8,689 nucleotides of DNA from NCBI GenBank assembly GCA_947494405.1, contig CANLWQ010000071.1:1-8689 (forward strand), given 5' to 3'. Made by a program: the position numbers and the translations under genes. This stretch comes from Comamonadaceae bacterium (GTDB lineage: Bacteria; Pseudomonadota; Gammaproteobacteria; Burkholderiales; Burkholderiaceae_C). Numbering within the stretch: the first letter of the stretch is position 1; each line of letters begins with the position of its first letter. Below the pieces are notes generated by a model. It was not told the origin of the DNA. It made no database searches and was given only the letters and a program-made list of their open reading frames with translations. Shown one piece after another: positions 1-7,988 of this stretch.

Positions 1-554
1 GAGACCATCAACACCACCACCAGTGAAAAGCCCATGGCAATTTCATAGCTGACCATTTGCGCCGAGGCGCGCAAGGCGCCCAGCAATGCATATTTGGAGT
101 TGGAGGCCCAACCGGCGATGATGATGCCGTACACCTCAAGAGAAGTGATTGCCATCAGAAACAACAAGCCTGCATTGATATTGGCTAAGGCCACTTCAGG
201 GCCAAAAGGCACCACCGCCCACGCAGCCAAAACAGGCATCATGGTCATCACAGGCCCCAAGAAAAACAAACCCTTGCTGGCTTGCGTAGGCTGAATGATT
301 TCTTTGGTGAACACTTTCAGCGCGTCAGCAATGGGCTGCAACAAACCCAAGGGTCCCACACGGTTGGGGCCGAATCGAATTTGGGTAAATCCAATCGCTT
401 TACGTTCCCACAGCGTTAAGTAGGCCACACAGAGTAACAGAGGCAGAACAACACCCACGATTTTGAGCAATATCCAAATCACCGGCCAAGCCATGGCAGA
501 CCACCAAGGGGCGTCCAGCATGGTGAGTCCCGTCTGATACATCCAATCAGACAT
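1..554 (-). CDS. nuoH: NADH-quinone oxidoreductase subunit H, 5' part (cut by window edge)
   Basis: Integral membrane subunit of complex I (ND1 homologue), which forms much of the quinone-binding chamber next to NuoB and NuoD. The first 184 codons are visible and the frame runs open to the window edge. The ATG at 554 opens a protein beginning [10 protein letters not shown] first hydrophobic segment spans residues 22-48. It is followed by the ND1 hallmark around residues 49-68 (WERKAIGF, then [11 protein letters not shown]). A second family signature lies at residues 139-171 ([20 protein letters not shown], then SYE). Further hydrophobic stretches lie at about 97-117 and 126-148. The start overlaps the nuoG stop by 8 bp (ATGTCTGA), and a GGGGAA ribosome-binding site lies 7 nt upstream, inside nuoG. 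The C-terminal half is missing only because the window ends, so this is not a broken gene. The identification is secure. Confidence 0.96.
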   Translation of the reverse strand, partial: MSDWMYQTGLTMLDAPWWSAMAWPVIWILLKIVGVVLPLLLCVAYLTLWERKAIGFTQIRFGPNRVGPLGLLQPIADALKVFTKEIIQPTQASKGLFFLGPVMTMMPVLAAWAVVPFGPEVALANINAGLLFLMAITSLEVYGIIIAGWASNSKYALLGALRASAQMVSYEIAMGFSLVVVLMV

Positions 555-2661
555 GTAACGCTTCCCCTGAACGCGCATCCGCAGTCAACTGCAAAGACGG
601 TGCACGCCTGACCAAACCATCAAGATGGTAAATACCGGCAGTCACAGGCGCAGTGGGTGCAGCAGGCAACTGACTGACAGGAGCCTGGCAGTCGTTGTTC
701 AAGCGCTCAAGCCAATTGGCTGGCAGCGCATCCCCACGAATTTGCTCCACCGAATCGTAATCAAAGCCTGCAACGCCCAGCATATTGGCCAACACACGCA
801 ACACCTTCCAAGCGGGACGCGTTTCTCCCAACGGCCTGACCACACCATGGAAACTTTGCACTCTTGCCTCGGTGTTAATGAAGCTGCCTGCGGTTTCGGT
901 GAACGGCGAGATGGGCAGCAGCACATCGCTGAAGTCCATATTGGTTTTGAAAGGTGAAAGCGTGACAAGCATTTCTTTTTCAGCCAGCAACTTCAACGCA
1001 GACGCGCCTTGTGCGCAGTCAAACAAAGGTTCGGTATTGAGCAAAAACAAGGCCTTGAGCTTGGGCGAATGCAGCATTGCTTGGGCATGCATGCCGGCTT
1101 GCAAAGGCATGGCCGAAGCGACTTGAGCGCCAACCGTGTTAGCCGCCTCGCCTAAAAACCCGACGCTTGCACCGGTTTGTTGACCTACCCAATTGGCCAA
1201 GACCAACATTGCAGCGCAATGCGCATGATGCGCCACCCCATTACCCAACAACACGGCTTTTCGCTCACCCGATAAAAGTGAAGTAGCTATTGCTTGCGCT
1301 GCTGTTGATTGTGAGTTTCCTGGCACAGGCGCTGCAAGGCCTGAGCGCTCAGCCAGCACAGCCGCCACATCTGCCATGGCCTGCAACCAATCGGTATGCG
1401 CCAGCACCTGCACTTGCGCAAGCGACATGGCCCAATCGGGTGTCGTGTCACCCAAGGCATGCACTTTCGCCCCTGTTCGCACAGCTTGTCTCAAAAGCAA
1501 AGCAAGCAAGGGGTGATCTTTGCGGATATTGCTGCCAATCACCCAAGCGCTTTGCAAATGAGACAGCGATGCAATGCTCGTACCCAACCAACGAACCATG
1601 CCGTCGTGGTGAAAATCAGCCGCACGCAAGCGCGAATCGATGTTGTCGCTACCCAAGCCATGCATGAACTTGGCCGCCAAAAACAATTCTTCGAGCGTGC
1701 TGTGCGGACTGGCTAAACAGCCAATGGCTGAAGCGCCGTGCTCGGTTTTGATAGCCTTTACACCATTGGCGATGTATTCCAGCGCAACTTGCCAATCAAC
1801 GGTTTGCCACTGCCCGCCTTGCTTGATCATGGGCTGGGTTAAGCGATCTGGGCTGCTCAACGCTTCGTAGCTGAAACGGTCGCGGTCGGCGATCCAGCAC
1901 TCATTGACTTCTTCATTTTCGTAAGGCACCACACGCAAAACCTGATGGTTTTTAACTTGCACAATCAAATTGGCGCCAGTAGAGTCATGTGGGCTGATGG
2001 ATTTACGTCGGCCCAACTCCCAAGTTCGCGCTTGGTAGCGAAAAGGCTTGCTGGTCAGCGCACCAACAGGGCAAATATCGATCATGTTGCCAGACAGCTC
2101 GGAGTCGACAGTTTCACCGACAAAGGTTTCGATCTCTGAGTGCTCGCCACGGTGCGACATGCCCAGCTCCATACTGCCTGCAATTTCTTGACCAAACCGC
2201 ACACAGCGGGTGCAGTGAATGCAACGACTCATCTCTTCCATGCTGATGAGTGGGCCCACATCTTTGTGAAAAACAACCCGCTTTTCTTCGTCATAGCGAG
2301 ATGCGCTGCCGCCATAACCCACAGCCAAATCTTGTAACTGACACTCGCCGCCCTGATCGCAAATAGGGCAATCAAGGGGATGGTTGATCAGCAAAAACTC
2401 CATCACCGACTTTTGTGCTTTGATGGCACGCTCAGATTTTGTGTGAACCACCATGCCTTGCGTCACTGGTGTGGCGCAAGCAGGCATAGGCTTGGGTGCT
2501 TTTTCAATATCGACCAAGCACATGCGGCAATTGGCTGCGATGCTGAGCTTCTTGTGATAGCAAAAATGCGGAATGAATGTTCCCGCCTGCTCAGCCGCTT
2601 GAATCACCACACTGCCTTCGGTGACTTGCACTGTCTTGCCATCAATTTGGAGTTCAACCAT
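547..2661 (-). CDS. nuoG: NADH-quinone oxidoreductase subunit G (Fe-S subunit, N7-less)
   Basis: Large 704-residue peripheral-arm subunit of complex I that relays electrons from NuoF toward NuoB. An N-terminal ferredoxin-like domain supplies the 2Fe-2S cluster N1b (Cys34, Cys45, Cys48, Cys62). The next domain binds N5 with the unusual His94 ligand plus Cys98, Cys101 and Cys107. N4 uses Cys147, Cys150, Cys153 and Cys197. From about residue 215 on, the protein resembles molybdopterin oxidoreductases, but in this family that domain is structural and carries no molybdenum. The optional N7 cluster is absent: the four ligand positions read Ser223, Asp226, Ala230 and Ala258. Starting at ATG 2661 matches the usual N-terminus (MVELQIDGK). 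It lies 15 nt after nuoF and has no clear Shine-Dalgarno sequence, so initiation may depend on coupling to nuoF translation (inference). The C-terminal 50 residues or so are Pro/Ala-rich before a [14 protein letters not shown] ending. Confidence 0.97.
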   Translation of the reverse strand: MVELQIDGKTVQVTEGSVVIQAAEQAGTFIPHFCYHKKLSIAANCRMCLVDIEKAPKPMPACATPVTQGMVVHTKSERAIKAQKSVMEFLLINHPLDCPICDQGGECQLQDLAVGYGGSASRYDEEKRVVFHKDVGPLISMEEMSRCIHCTRCVRFGQEIAGSMELGMSHRGEHSEIETFVGETVDSELSGNMIDICPVGALTSKPFRYQARTWELGRRKSISPHDSTGANLIVQVKNHQVLRVVPYENEEVNECWIADRDRFSYEALSSPDRLTQPMIKQGGQWQTVDWQVALEYIANGVKAIKTEHGASAIGCLASPHSTLEELFLAAKFMHGLGSDNIDSRLRAADFHHDGMVRWLGTSIASLSHLQSAWVIGSNIRKDHPLLALLLRQAVRTGAKVHALGDTTPDWAMSLAQVQVLAHTDWLQAMADVAAVLAERSGLAAPVPGNSQSTAAQAIATSLLSGERKAVLLGNGVAHHAHCAAMLVLANWVGQQTGASVGFLGEAANTVGAQVASAMPLQAGMHAQAMLHSPKLKALFLLNTEPLFDCAQGASALKLLAEKEMLVTLSPFKTNMDFSDVLLPISPFTETAGSFINTEARVQSFHGVVRPLGETRPAWKVLRVLANMLGVAGFDYDSVEQIRGDALPANWLERLNNDCQAPVSQLPAAPTAPVTAGIYHLDGLVRRAPSLQLTADARSGEALHV

Positions 2662-2676
2662 GGTCTGTATCGAGGG

Positions 2677-4029
2677 TTAGGTGTATGCCGCGACCATACA
2701 GGTCTTGTGCGTGATGTGATGTTCAAATTCAGGACGGAAATGCTTGAGCATGCCGCGCACTGGCATGGCAGATGCATCGCCCAAAGCGCAAATGGTTCTG
2801 CCCATGATGTTTTCAGCCACGCTGTCCAGCAAATCCATATCGCTGGCTTTGCCTTGCCCGTTTTCCAATCGATCGACGATGCGCCACAACCAACCCGTGC
2901 CTTCACGACAAGGGGTACATTGCCCGCAAGACTCATGCATGTAAAAGGCCGATAAGCGTTGCAAACTCTTGACCATGCAACGGCTGTCATCCAACACGAT
3001 GACAGCTCCCGAACCCAGCATAGAGCCAGCTTTGGCAATCGCGTCATAGTCCATGGTGATGTCCATCATGATGGACGCGGGCAACACAGGGGCTGAAGAG
3101 CCACCCGGAATCACCGCTTTGAGTTTGGCTCCACCGCGCACACCGCCAGCGAGCTCAAGCAATGTTGCAAAAGAAGTTCCCATGGGAACCTCGTAGTTGC
3201 CAGGAAGCTCTACATCGCCGCTCACAGAAAAAATCTTGGTGCCGCCGTTGTTAGGTTTGCCGCAAGCCAAATAAGCCGGTCCGCCGTTTCGAATGATCCA
3301 AGGGACTGCAGCAAATGTTTCTGTGTTGTTGATGGTGGTGGGTTTGCCATAAACCCCAAAACTTGCGGGAAACGGTGGCTTGAAACGCGGTTGACCTTTT
3401 TTGCCTTCCAAAGATTCAAGCAAAGCAGTTTCTTCACCGCAAATGTAAGCACCAAAACCATGTGCCGCATGCAACTGAAAATTGAATGCGCTGCCCATGA
3501 TGTTGTCGCCCAAATAGCCAGCCGCACGGGCCTCTTCTAGGGCAGCTTCAAAGCGTTCATAGGATTGAAAAATCTCGCCATGGATGTAGTTATAGCCCAC
3601 CGAAATGCCCATGGCGTAGGCCGCGATTGCCATGCCTTCGATAACGATATGTGGGTTGAACTCGAGGATATCGCGGTCTTTGCAGGTGCCTGGCTCACCT
3701 TCGTCGGAATTACAGACAAGGTACTTTTGTCCAGGAAACTGGCGCGGCATGAAACTCCATTTCAAGCCGGTTGGAAAACCGGCCCCGCCTCGCCCACGCA
3801 AACCAGACTCCTTCATGGTGGCAATGACTTGATCTTGGGTCATGCCTTCAGCGCCCTGCATACCCAAAATACTTTTCAACGCTTTGTAGCCACCACGCGC
3901 TTCATAGTCTTTCAAATGCCAATTTTTTCCATCTAAGCCGGCAAAAATTTGCGGCTGTATATGTCGATCGTGAAAACAGGTTTGTAGTCCCGATGTTTGA
4001 AACTGTGCCAAAACTTGGTGCATATTCAT
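2677..4029 (-). CDS. nuoF: NADH-quinone oxidoreductase subunit F (NADH/FMN-binding)
   Basis: The 51-kDa-type subunit where complex I oxidises NADH: hydride goes to FMN, then electrons pass to cluster N3 and on to NuoG. At 450 residues it is of usual length. Visible motifs are the glycine-rich nucleotide/FMN segment [10 protein letters not shown] at 79-88, [14 protein letters not shown] at 107-120, and [17 protein letters not shown] at 193-209. The N3 4Fe-4S site has Cys368, Cys371 and Cys374 in [11 protein letters not shown] plus a distal Cys414. The start codon overlaps the nuoE stop as ATGA. It is preceded by a strong AAGGAG ribosome-binding site 5 nt upstream, so translation is likely coupled to nuoE. 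The gene ends in TAA, 15 nt before nuoG. NAD-reducing hydrogenases and formate dehydrogenases have related diaphorase subunits, but the surrounding complete nuo order settles the assignment. Confidence 0.98.
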   Translation of the reverse strand: MNMHQVLAQFQTSGLQTCFHDRHIQPQIFAGLDGKNWHLKDYEARGGYKALKSILGMQGAEGMTQDQVIATMKESGLRGRGGAGFPTGLKWSFMPRQFPGQKYLVCNSDEGEPGTCKDRDILEFNPHIVIEGMAIAAYAMGISVGYNYIHGEIFQSYERFEAALEEARAAGYLGDNIMGSAFNFQLHAAHGFGAYICGEETALLESLEGKKGQPRFKPPFPASFGVYGKPTTINNTETFAAVPWIIRNGGPAYLACGKPNNGGTKIFSVSGDVELPGNYEVPMGTSFATLLELAGGVRGGAKLKAVIPGGSSAPVLPASIMMDITMDYDAIAKAGSMLGSGAVIVLDDSRCMVKSLQRLSAFYMHESCGQCTPCREGTGWLWRIVDRLENGQGKASDMDLLDSVAENIMGRTICALGDASAMPVRGMLKHFRPEFEHHITHKTCMVAAYT

Positions 4030-4556
4030 GACGGCTCCTTGGCGGCAAGGCGTAAACCGTCAATCAGTTGATCGAGTTTGTCATCGCTCATATAGCTGCA
4101 CATGGAACGGTCGTTGACCAGCAAAACAGGTGCGTCAGCACATGCGCCCATGCACTCGGCCGGCTGCAGCGTGAACATGCCGTCAGCAGTGGTTGCGCCC
4201 ACTTCAACTTGCAACTTATCACACAAATGATGCAAAGCTTTTTGCCCCCCACGCAACTGACAGGGCAAATTGGTACACACATTGATTTTGTATCGCCCCA
4301 CAGCTTTTAAATTGAACATGTTGTAGAAGGTGCTGACCTCATGAACAGCCATGACAGGCATGCCCAAATAAAGCGCAACACCTTTTTCGCTCTCGGGACT
4401 GACATGGCCCTGGGTTTGCTGCACGATAGACAAACACGCGATAACTGCAGACTGCTTTTGGTCTGCAGGGTATTTGGCAAGCTCGCGATCAAATCGGGCC
4501 TGAACATCGGCAGAAAAAGTCTGCGCAGCTATGGTTTGCATATGTGCGGTGTTCAT
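4026..4556 (-). CDS. nuoE: NADH-quinone oxidoreductase subunit E (24-kDa type, 2Fe-2S)
   Basis: Thioredoxin-fold 2Fe-2S subunit that pairs with NuoF in the NADH dehydrogenase module and carries cluster N1a. The 176 residues contain the expected ligands: Cys94 and Cys99 (CTNLPC), then Cys135 and Cys139 (CMGAC). The helical N-terminal part includes the conserved [11 protein letters not shown] stretch at 71-81. The ATG at 4556 overlaps the nuoD stop by 4 bp (ATGA) and is preceded by GGTGAG 8 nt upstream. A second in-frame Met at residue 6 is a possible alternative start, but the overlap and ribosome-binding site favour the first. The stop overlaps the nuoF ATG in the same way, so D, E and F look translationally linked. 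Nothing is truncated or unusual. Confidence 0.97.
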   Translation of the reverse strand: MNTAHMQTIAAQTFSADVQARFDRELAKYPADQKQSAVIACLSIVQQTQGHVSPESEKGVALYLGMPVMAVHEVSTFYNMFNLKAVGRYKINVCTNLPCQLRGGQKALHHLCDKLQVEVGATTADGMFTLQPAECMGACADAPVLLVNDRSMCSYMSDDKLDQLIDGLRLAAKEPS

Positions 4557-5806
4557 CGGTCAATCTCACCAAAAACGATATCCAAAGTGCCAATAATGGC
4601 GACGGTATCGGAAATCATGTGTCCGCGCGTCATTTCATCCATGGCGGACAAATGTGCAAATCCAGGCGCACGAATCTTCAAGCGATAAGGTTTGTTGGCG
4701 CCATCGCTGATCAAGTAAATACCAAATTCACCCTTGGGATGCTCGACCGCTGCATAAGCTTCGCCCTCAGGTACATGGAAGCCTTCTGTGAAGAGTTTGA
4801 AATGGTGAATCAACTCCTCCATGCTGGACTTCATACCTTCGCGTTGGGGAGGCGCTACCTTGTGGTTATTGGTAATCACGGGACCAGGGTTGGCACGCAA
4901 CCACTTCACGCATTGACTGATGATGCGATTGGACTGGCGCATTTCTTCCACACGAATCAAATACCGGTCGTAACAGTCGCCTGTCTTGCCCACCGGAATA
5001 TCAAAATCCATTTGGTCATATACATCGTAAGGCTGGTGTTTGCGCAAATCCCAAGCCACACCAGAACCGCGCAACATAGGACCGGTGAAGCCTAAATTTT
5101 TAGCACGCTCAGGTGTGACCACACCAATGCCCACTGTCCGCTGCTTCCATATGCGGTTGTCAGTCAATAAAGTTTCGTACTCATCCACATACTTGGGAAA
5201 GCGCTTGGTGAAGTCGTCGATGAAATCCAGCAGTGAACCGTTGCGGTTTTCATTCAACTGAGAAATGGCTTTGGCGTTTTTGAACTTGCTCACCTTGTAC
5301 TGGGGCATGGTGTCGGGTAAATCTCTGTAGACACCGCCCGGACGAAAATAAGCCGCATGCATACGCGCACCCGATACGGCCTCGTACATATCAAACAAGT
5401 CTTCTCTTTCGCGGAAACAATAAATCAAAATATTCATGGCGCCGCAATCAAAGCCATGCGCCCCCAACCACATCAAATGGTTGAGCATTCGGGTTATTTC
5501 CGAAAACATAACGCGTATGTATTGAGCGCGCACAGGTACATCTAAGCCCATGAGCTTTTCAATTGCCAAACAATAGGCGTGCTCGTTGCACATCATCGAA
5601 ACATAGTCCAGCCTGTCCATATAAGGCAAGGCTTGGATATAAGTTTTGCTTTCAGCCAATTTTTCAGTTGCACGGTGCAATAAACCAATGTGAGGATCCG
5701 CGCGTTGCACCACCTCACCATCGAGTTCAAGCACCAAGCGCAACACACCATGCGCGGCAGGATGCTGTGGGCCTAAATTCAAAGTGTAATTTTTGATGTC
5801 TGCCAT
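4553..5806 (-). CDS. nuoD: NADH-quinone oxidoreductase subunit D (49-kDa type)
   Basis: The 49-kDa-type subunit, descended from the large subunit of NiFe hydrogenases, which together with NuoB forms the quinone-reduction site near cluster N2. The protein is 417 residues. The N-terminal loop [13 protein letters not shown] (12-24) contains His19. LPYMDRLDY (60-68) ends in Tyr68. By their motif context these match the His/Tyr pair that holds the quinone headgroup in characterised complex I. Also visible are [10 protein letters not shown] (41-50) and the conserved [12 protein letters not shown] segment. The nickel-binding cysteines of hydrogenases are not expected here and I do not see their motifs. 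NuoD is a separate protein, not fused to NuoC as in Escherichia coli. It begins 6 nt after nuoC with only a weak GAG-type ribosome-binding site, and overlaps nuoE by 4 bp. Confidence 0.98.
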   Translation of the reverse strand: MADIKNYTLNLGPQHPAAHGVLRLVLELDGEVVQRADPHIGLLHRATEKLAESKTYIQALPYMDRLDYVSMMCNEHAYCLAIEKLMGLDVPVRAQYIRVMFSEITRMLNHLMWLGAHGFDCGAMNILIYCFREREDLFDMYEAVSGARMHAAYFRPGGVYRDLPDTMPQYKVSKFKNAKAISQLNENRNGSLLDFIDDFTKRFPKYVDEYETLLTDNRIWKQRTVGIGVVTPERAKNLGFTGPMLRGSGVAWDLRKHQPYDVYDQMDFDIPVGKTGDCYDRYLIRVEEMRQSNRIISQCVKWLRANPGPVITNNHKVAPPQREGMKSSMEELIHHFKLFTEGFHVPEGEAYAAVEHPKGEFGIYLISDGANKPYRLKIRAPGFAHLSAMDEMTRGHMISDTVAIIGTLDIVFGEIDR

Positions 5807-5812
5807 ATGCGC

Positions 5813-6430
5813 TCAGTGCAAACCGCCGTAGTTGTCTTCTCGAACAATGCGAGGCGTAATTTCACGCGGCTCAATGGTGACAGGTTGGTAAATCACCCGT
5901 TTTTGCTCTGCGTCATAACGCATTTCTACATGGCCTGAGGTGGGAAAGTCTTTGCGGAAGGGGTGACCTATAAAACCGTAATCGGTCAAAATGCGACGCA
6001 GATCTAAATGGCCTTCAAACAAAATACCAAACAAGTCAAAGGCTTCGCGCTCATACCAATTTGCGCTGTTCCATATGTCATTGATAGAGGGCAATATGGG
6101 CATATCGTCATCCAACAAAAAAACCCGCAAACGGATACGCCAATTGTGAGTCAGCGACAGCAAATGACTGGTGACCGCATAGCGAGGTAAGTCGCTGAAT
6201 GCTGAGGGCGCATTATTTTTGTAATCAGAGTAATCAACGCCACACAAATCCAGCAACTGCTCAAAAGCCAATTCAGGGTGGTCGCGCAGGGTTTGAGCAA
6301 CAGTTACATAGTCACTGGCTCCCACCGTCATGGTGATTTCACCCAAAGAGATTTTCAACTCTGGAGACAAGTTGACAAACACCTTTTTTAAAGTGTCTTC
6401 AAGCTGGAGAAGAGAAACTGTCGAAGCCAT
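5813..6430 (-). CDS. nuoC: NADH-quinone oxidoreductase subunit C (30-kDa type)
   Basis: Peripheral-arm subunit of complex I without redox centres, which packs against NuoD and helps hold the NuoB/NuoD quinone module together. The 205-residue protein carries the 30-kDa family signature at about 127-148 (EREAFDLFG, then [11 protein letters not shown]). This is followed by GHPFRKDFP at 155-163, close to the C-terminus as expected. Pro/Arg-rich residues 186-205 ([11 protein letters not shown] onward) form the usual tail that contacts NuoD. The ATG at 6430 lies 6 nt after the nuoB stop, with only a weak GGA upstream, and the gene ends in TGA 6 nt before nuoD. The gene is intact and of normal length. 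Confidence 0.97.
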   Translation of the reverse strand: MASTVSLLQLEDTLKKVFVNLSPELKISLGEITMTVGASDYVTVAQTLRDHPELAFEQLLDLCGVDYSDYKNNAPSAFSDLPRYAVTSHLLSLTHNWRIRLRVFLLDDDMPILPSINDIWNSANWYEREAFDLFGILFEGHLDLRRILTDYGFIGHPFRKDFPTSGHVEMRYDAEQKRVIYQPVTIEPREITPRIVREDNYGGLH

Positions 6431-6436
6431 TAGGTG

Positions 6437-6916
6437 TTATCCGCGAGCGATGGTGTTTTCACGGCGAATCTTGTTTTGCAACTGCAAGATGCCATAAAGC
6501 AAAGCTTCAGCCGTGGGCGGGCAACCAGGCACATACACATCCACAGGAACAATGCGATCACAACCTCTGACAACTGAATAGCTGTAGTGGTAGTAGCCTC
6601 CGCCATTGGCACAAGAGCCCATGGATAAAACCCAACGCGGCTCACTCATTTGGTCGTAAACCTTGCGCAAAGCCGGAGCCATCTTGTTGCACAGAGTGCC
6701 CGCAACAATCATCAAATCGGATTGACGGGGACTGGGCCTGAACAACATGCCAAACCTGTCGATATCGTACCTGGCTGCACCTGCATGCATCATTTCAACA
6801 GCGCAGCAGGCCAAGCCAAAAGTCATAGGCCAAAGAGAACCTGTCTTGGCCCAATTCACCACAGAGTCATACGAGGTGGTGATAAAGCCTTCTTTGAAAA
6901 CCCCGTCAAGTGACAT
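6437..6916 (-). CDS. nuoB: NADH-quinone oxidoreductase subunit B (cluster N2)
   Basis: Subunit carrying 4Fe-4S cluster N2, the last electron carrier before quinone in complex I. It is related to the small subunit of NiFe hydrogenases. All four N2 ligands are visible: adjacent Cys37-Cys38 ([10 protein letters not shown]), Cys102 ([10 protein letters not shown]) and Cys132 ([11 protein letters not shown]). The [14 protein letters not shown] segment at 54-67 is the conserved loop facing NuoD. Length (159 residues) is normal. The ATG at 6916 is 3 nt after the nuoA stop and has a GGGAG ribosome-binding site 7 nt upstream, located in the end of nuoA. The residues and context leave no realistic alternative. 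Confidence 0.98.
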   Translation of the reverse strand: MSLDGVFKEGFITTSYDSVVNWAKTGSLWPMTFGLACCAVEMMHAGAARYDIDRFGMLFRPSPRQSDLMIVAGTLCNKMAPALRKVYDQMSEPRWVLSMGSCANGGGYYHYSYSVVRGCDRIVPVDVYVPGCPPTAEALLYGILQLQNKIRRENTIARG

Positions 6917-6919
6917 AAG

Positions 6920-7279
6920 TTACTCCCAATCAAGGGCCCCTTTTTTCCATTCGTAAATAAAACCTACAACGAGAATACCAAGAAAAATCATCATGGCCAT
7001 AAACCCTGTGGTTCCAATTTCTTTCAGAGAGGCGGCCCAGGGAAATAGGAAAGCTATTTCCAAATCAAAAAGAATAAAAAGAATAGCTACCAAGTAATAA
7101 CGGACATCAAATTTGCTTCGAGCATCATCAAACGCCTCGAAGCCACATTCATAAGGAGAGTTTTTGGCTGGGTCCGGCCGCTGCGGCCCCAGTAAATAGC
7201 CAATGACTTGAGGCGCCACGCCGACCAAGAGGCCAACAAGGATAAACAACATGACAGGTAAATACTGCTCTAGATTCAT
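6920..7279 (-). CDS. nuoA: NADH-quinone oxidoreductase subunit A
   Basis: Small membrane subunit of complex I (ND3 homologue), placed beside NuoH at the junction of the membrane and peripheral arms. With the ATG at 7279 the protein is 119 residues, the usual length, starting [10 protein letters not shown] longer frame using TTG at 7297 would add six residues but lacks support. Three hydrophobic segments lie at about 8-30, 61-81 and 92-112. Between the first two is the conserved cytosolic loop with PYECGF at 42-47 (Cys45), followed by KFDVRYYL. The FDLE motif in the second segment (Asp72, Glu74) is a family hallmark, as is the terminal [10 protein letters not shown] weak AGAG element lies 6 nt before the ATG. 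It is the first gene of the nuo run, 75 nt downstream of the tRNA gene. Confidence 0.97.
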   Translation of the reverse strand: MNLEQYLPVMLFILVGLLVGVAPQVIGYLLGPQRPDPAKNSPYECGFEAFDDARSKFDVRYYLVAILFILFDLEIAFLFPWAASLKEIGTTGFMAMMIFLGILVVGFIYEWKKGALDWE

Positions 7280-7354
7280 ATCGATCTCTGGTAACAACCT
7301 TGGATGTAAGCCTGATGGATATTATCGAACGCCAGCATGACAACTTACTGGACA
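7280..7354 (-). other. Spacer between tRNA-Leu and nuoA (nuo leader)
   Basis: This is the only sizeable gap upstream of the nuo genes and the obvious place for a nuo promoter or a tRNA-processing boundary. On the minus strand it contains TTGTCA (7343-7338) and an AT-rich GATAATATC (7326-7318). These lie only 11-13 nt apart, too close for a standard sigma-70 promoter. I see no T-run terminator behind the tRNA, so read-through from the tRNA, or from further upstream, into nuoA is possible. No operator or riboswitch is recognised. Confidence 0.35.
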
Positions 7355-7439
7355 TGGTGCCGTCGGCGAGACTCGAACTCGCACAGCTTTCGCCCCTACC
7401 CCCTCAAGATAGCGTGTCTACCAATTTCACCACGACGGC
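7355..7439 (-). tRNA. tRNA-Leu (anticodon GAG)
   Basis: An 85-nt class II tRNA read on the minus strand. The acceptor stem GCCGTCG pairs perfectly with CGACGGC, followed by discriminator A and an encoded CCA (7357-7355). The D arm has a 3-bp GTG/CAC stem around AAATTGGTAGA. The anticodon stem CTATC/GGTAG (one T-G wobble) closes the loop TTGAGGG, giving anticodon GAG, which reads CUC and CUU leucine codons. The 13-nt variable arm (a short stem closed by GAAA) marks it as a class II tRNA, and the T arm is GCGAG-TTCGAGT-CTCGC. It sits between secG and nuoA on the same strand. It is probably cut out of a longer transcript or made from its own weak promoter; I could not identify one. Confidence 0.96.
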
Positions 7440-7513
7440 ATGAATGTTTCTCACATAACCTGTTGATTTTCAACGAGCCATGAAAAGCCCATGATCTTAA
7501 CCCGAAATAGGCC

Positions 7514-7551
7514 TTTTTCCCCCGTAGACAAATGAAACTCAGGGGAGAAAA
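7514..7551 (-). other. Imperfect hairpin just downstream of secG
   Basis: Read on the minus strand, TTTTCTCCCC begins 3 nt after the secG stop codon and can pair with GGGGGAAAAA about 18 nt later, apart from two adjacent imperfect pairs. It could stabilise the 3' end of the tpiA-secG message or weakly slow transcription before the tRNA. It is not a typical intrinsic terminator, because no T-run follows the 3' arm. The fold is read by eye and no energy was calculated. Confidence 0.3.
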
Positions 7552-7552
7552 C

Positions 7553-7972
7553 CTACTTGCCAGGAATTTGAGACGCTGGTGTTGCCGGCGCAGCAGGCGC
7601 AGTCGGGGACGGTGTCGTGGCCGGGCTGGCAGGCGCAGCAGCAGGGTTGACGCCAGGCACAAGGTCTGCTGCTGTGGGAGGCACTGCGGGCTGAGAGCGC
7701 TCTAAAACGCTGCCCTCAGACACAGGCGCTGTACGTAAATTACCAAAATACGCTTGCGCCAAAGTGCACACAAAAAAGACAGCAGCCAAAACAGCTGTGG
7801 TGCGTGAGAGAAAGTTGGCGCCACCGCTGGCACCAAACAAACTCCCGGATGTGCCGCTTCCAAAAGCGGCCCCCATGTCTGCACCCTTGCCGTGCTGTAT
7901 CAAAATCAAACCAATCATGCCCAAGGCAGAAAGGATTTGAACAATCATCAATAAATTAAGTAGTGTGCTCAT
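7553..7972 (-). CDS. secG: Preprotein translocase subunit SecG
   Basis: Small inner-membrane subunit that associates with SecYE and aids SecA-driven protein export. It is 139 residues from the ATG at 7972. The first membrane segment is about 4-25, followed by the conserved cytosolic loop with HGKGADMGAAFG (27-38) and SGSLFGASGGANFLSR (42-57). The second membrane segment is about 58-76. The remainder (79-139) is a Pro/Ala/Thr-rich, apparently unstructured tail ending QIPGK. Such a tail makes the protein longer than Escherichia coli SecG (110 residues); tails of this kind vary between proteobacteria. The ATG is chosen over an immediately preceding in-frame TTG because a GGAG element lies 5 nt upstream. 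The gene follows tpiA by 16 nt, so the two are likely co-transcribed. The tpiA-secG pairing is common in proteobacteria. Confidence 0.95.
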   Translation of the reverse strand: MSTLLNLLMIVQILSALGMIGLILIQHGKGADMGAAFGSGTSGSLFGASGGANFLSRTTAVLAAVFFVCTLAQAYFGNLRTAPVSEGSVLERSQPAVPPTAADLVPGVNPAAAPASPATTPSPTAPAAPATPASQIPGK

Positions 7973-7977
7973 CAAAA

Positions 7978-7981
7978 CTCC
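7978..7981 (-). promoter_or_regulatory. Ribosome-binding site of secG
   Basis: GGAG on the minus strand, in the 16-nt gap after the tpiA stop. It lies 5 nt before the ATG at 7972, which favours that ATG over the TTG one codon upstream as the secG start. Confidence 0.6.
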
Positions 7982-7988
7982 AAATCAG

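Noticed and set aside
2380..2955. Plus-strand open frame of 191 codons
   Set aside because: It lies antisense to the clearly real nuoG and nuoF, spans their junction, and its translation shows no recognisable domain. It is a shadow of the coding bias on the other strand, like the other plus-strand frames in this window.
7280..7297. Longer NuoA starting at TTG 7297
   Set aside because: The ATG at 7279 gives the usual 119-residue protein with the normal N-terminus; the extra six residues have no support.
7318..7343. Possible sigma-70 promoter for nuoA: TTGTCA and GATAAT/TAATAT on the minus strand
   Set aside because: The two boxes are only 11-13 nt apart instead of about 17, so they do not make a credible promoter pair. 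Noted in the spacer entry but not called.
7462..7474. Short palindrome GTTGA-TTT-TCAAC upstream of the tRNA
   Set aside because: A 5-bp stem with no following T-run is too short to separate from chance or to call a terminator or operator.
7504..7531. Possible promoter upstream of the tRNA: TTGTCT, 16 nt, TATTTC on the minus strand
   Set aside because: The -10 match is only three of six bases and it overlaps the hairpin arm; too weak to call.
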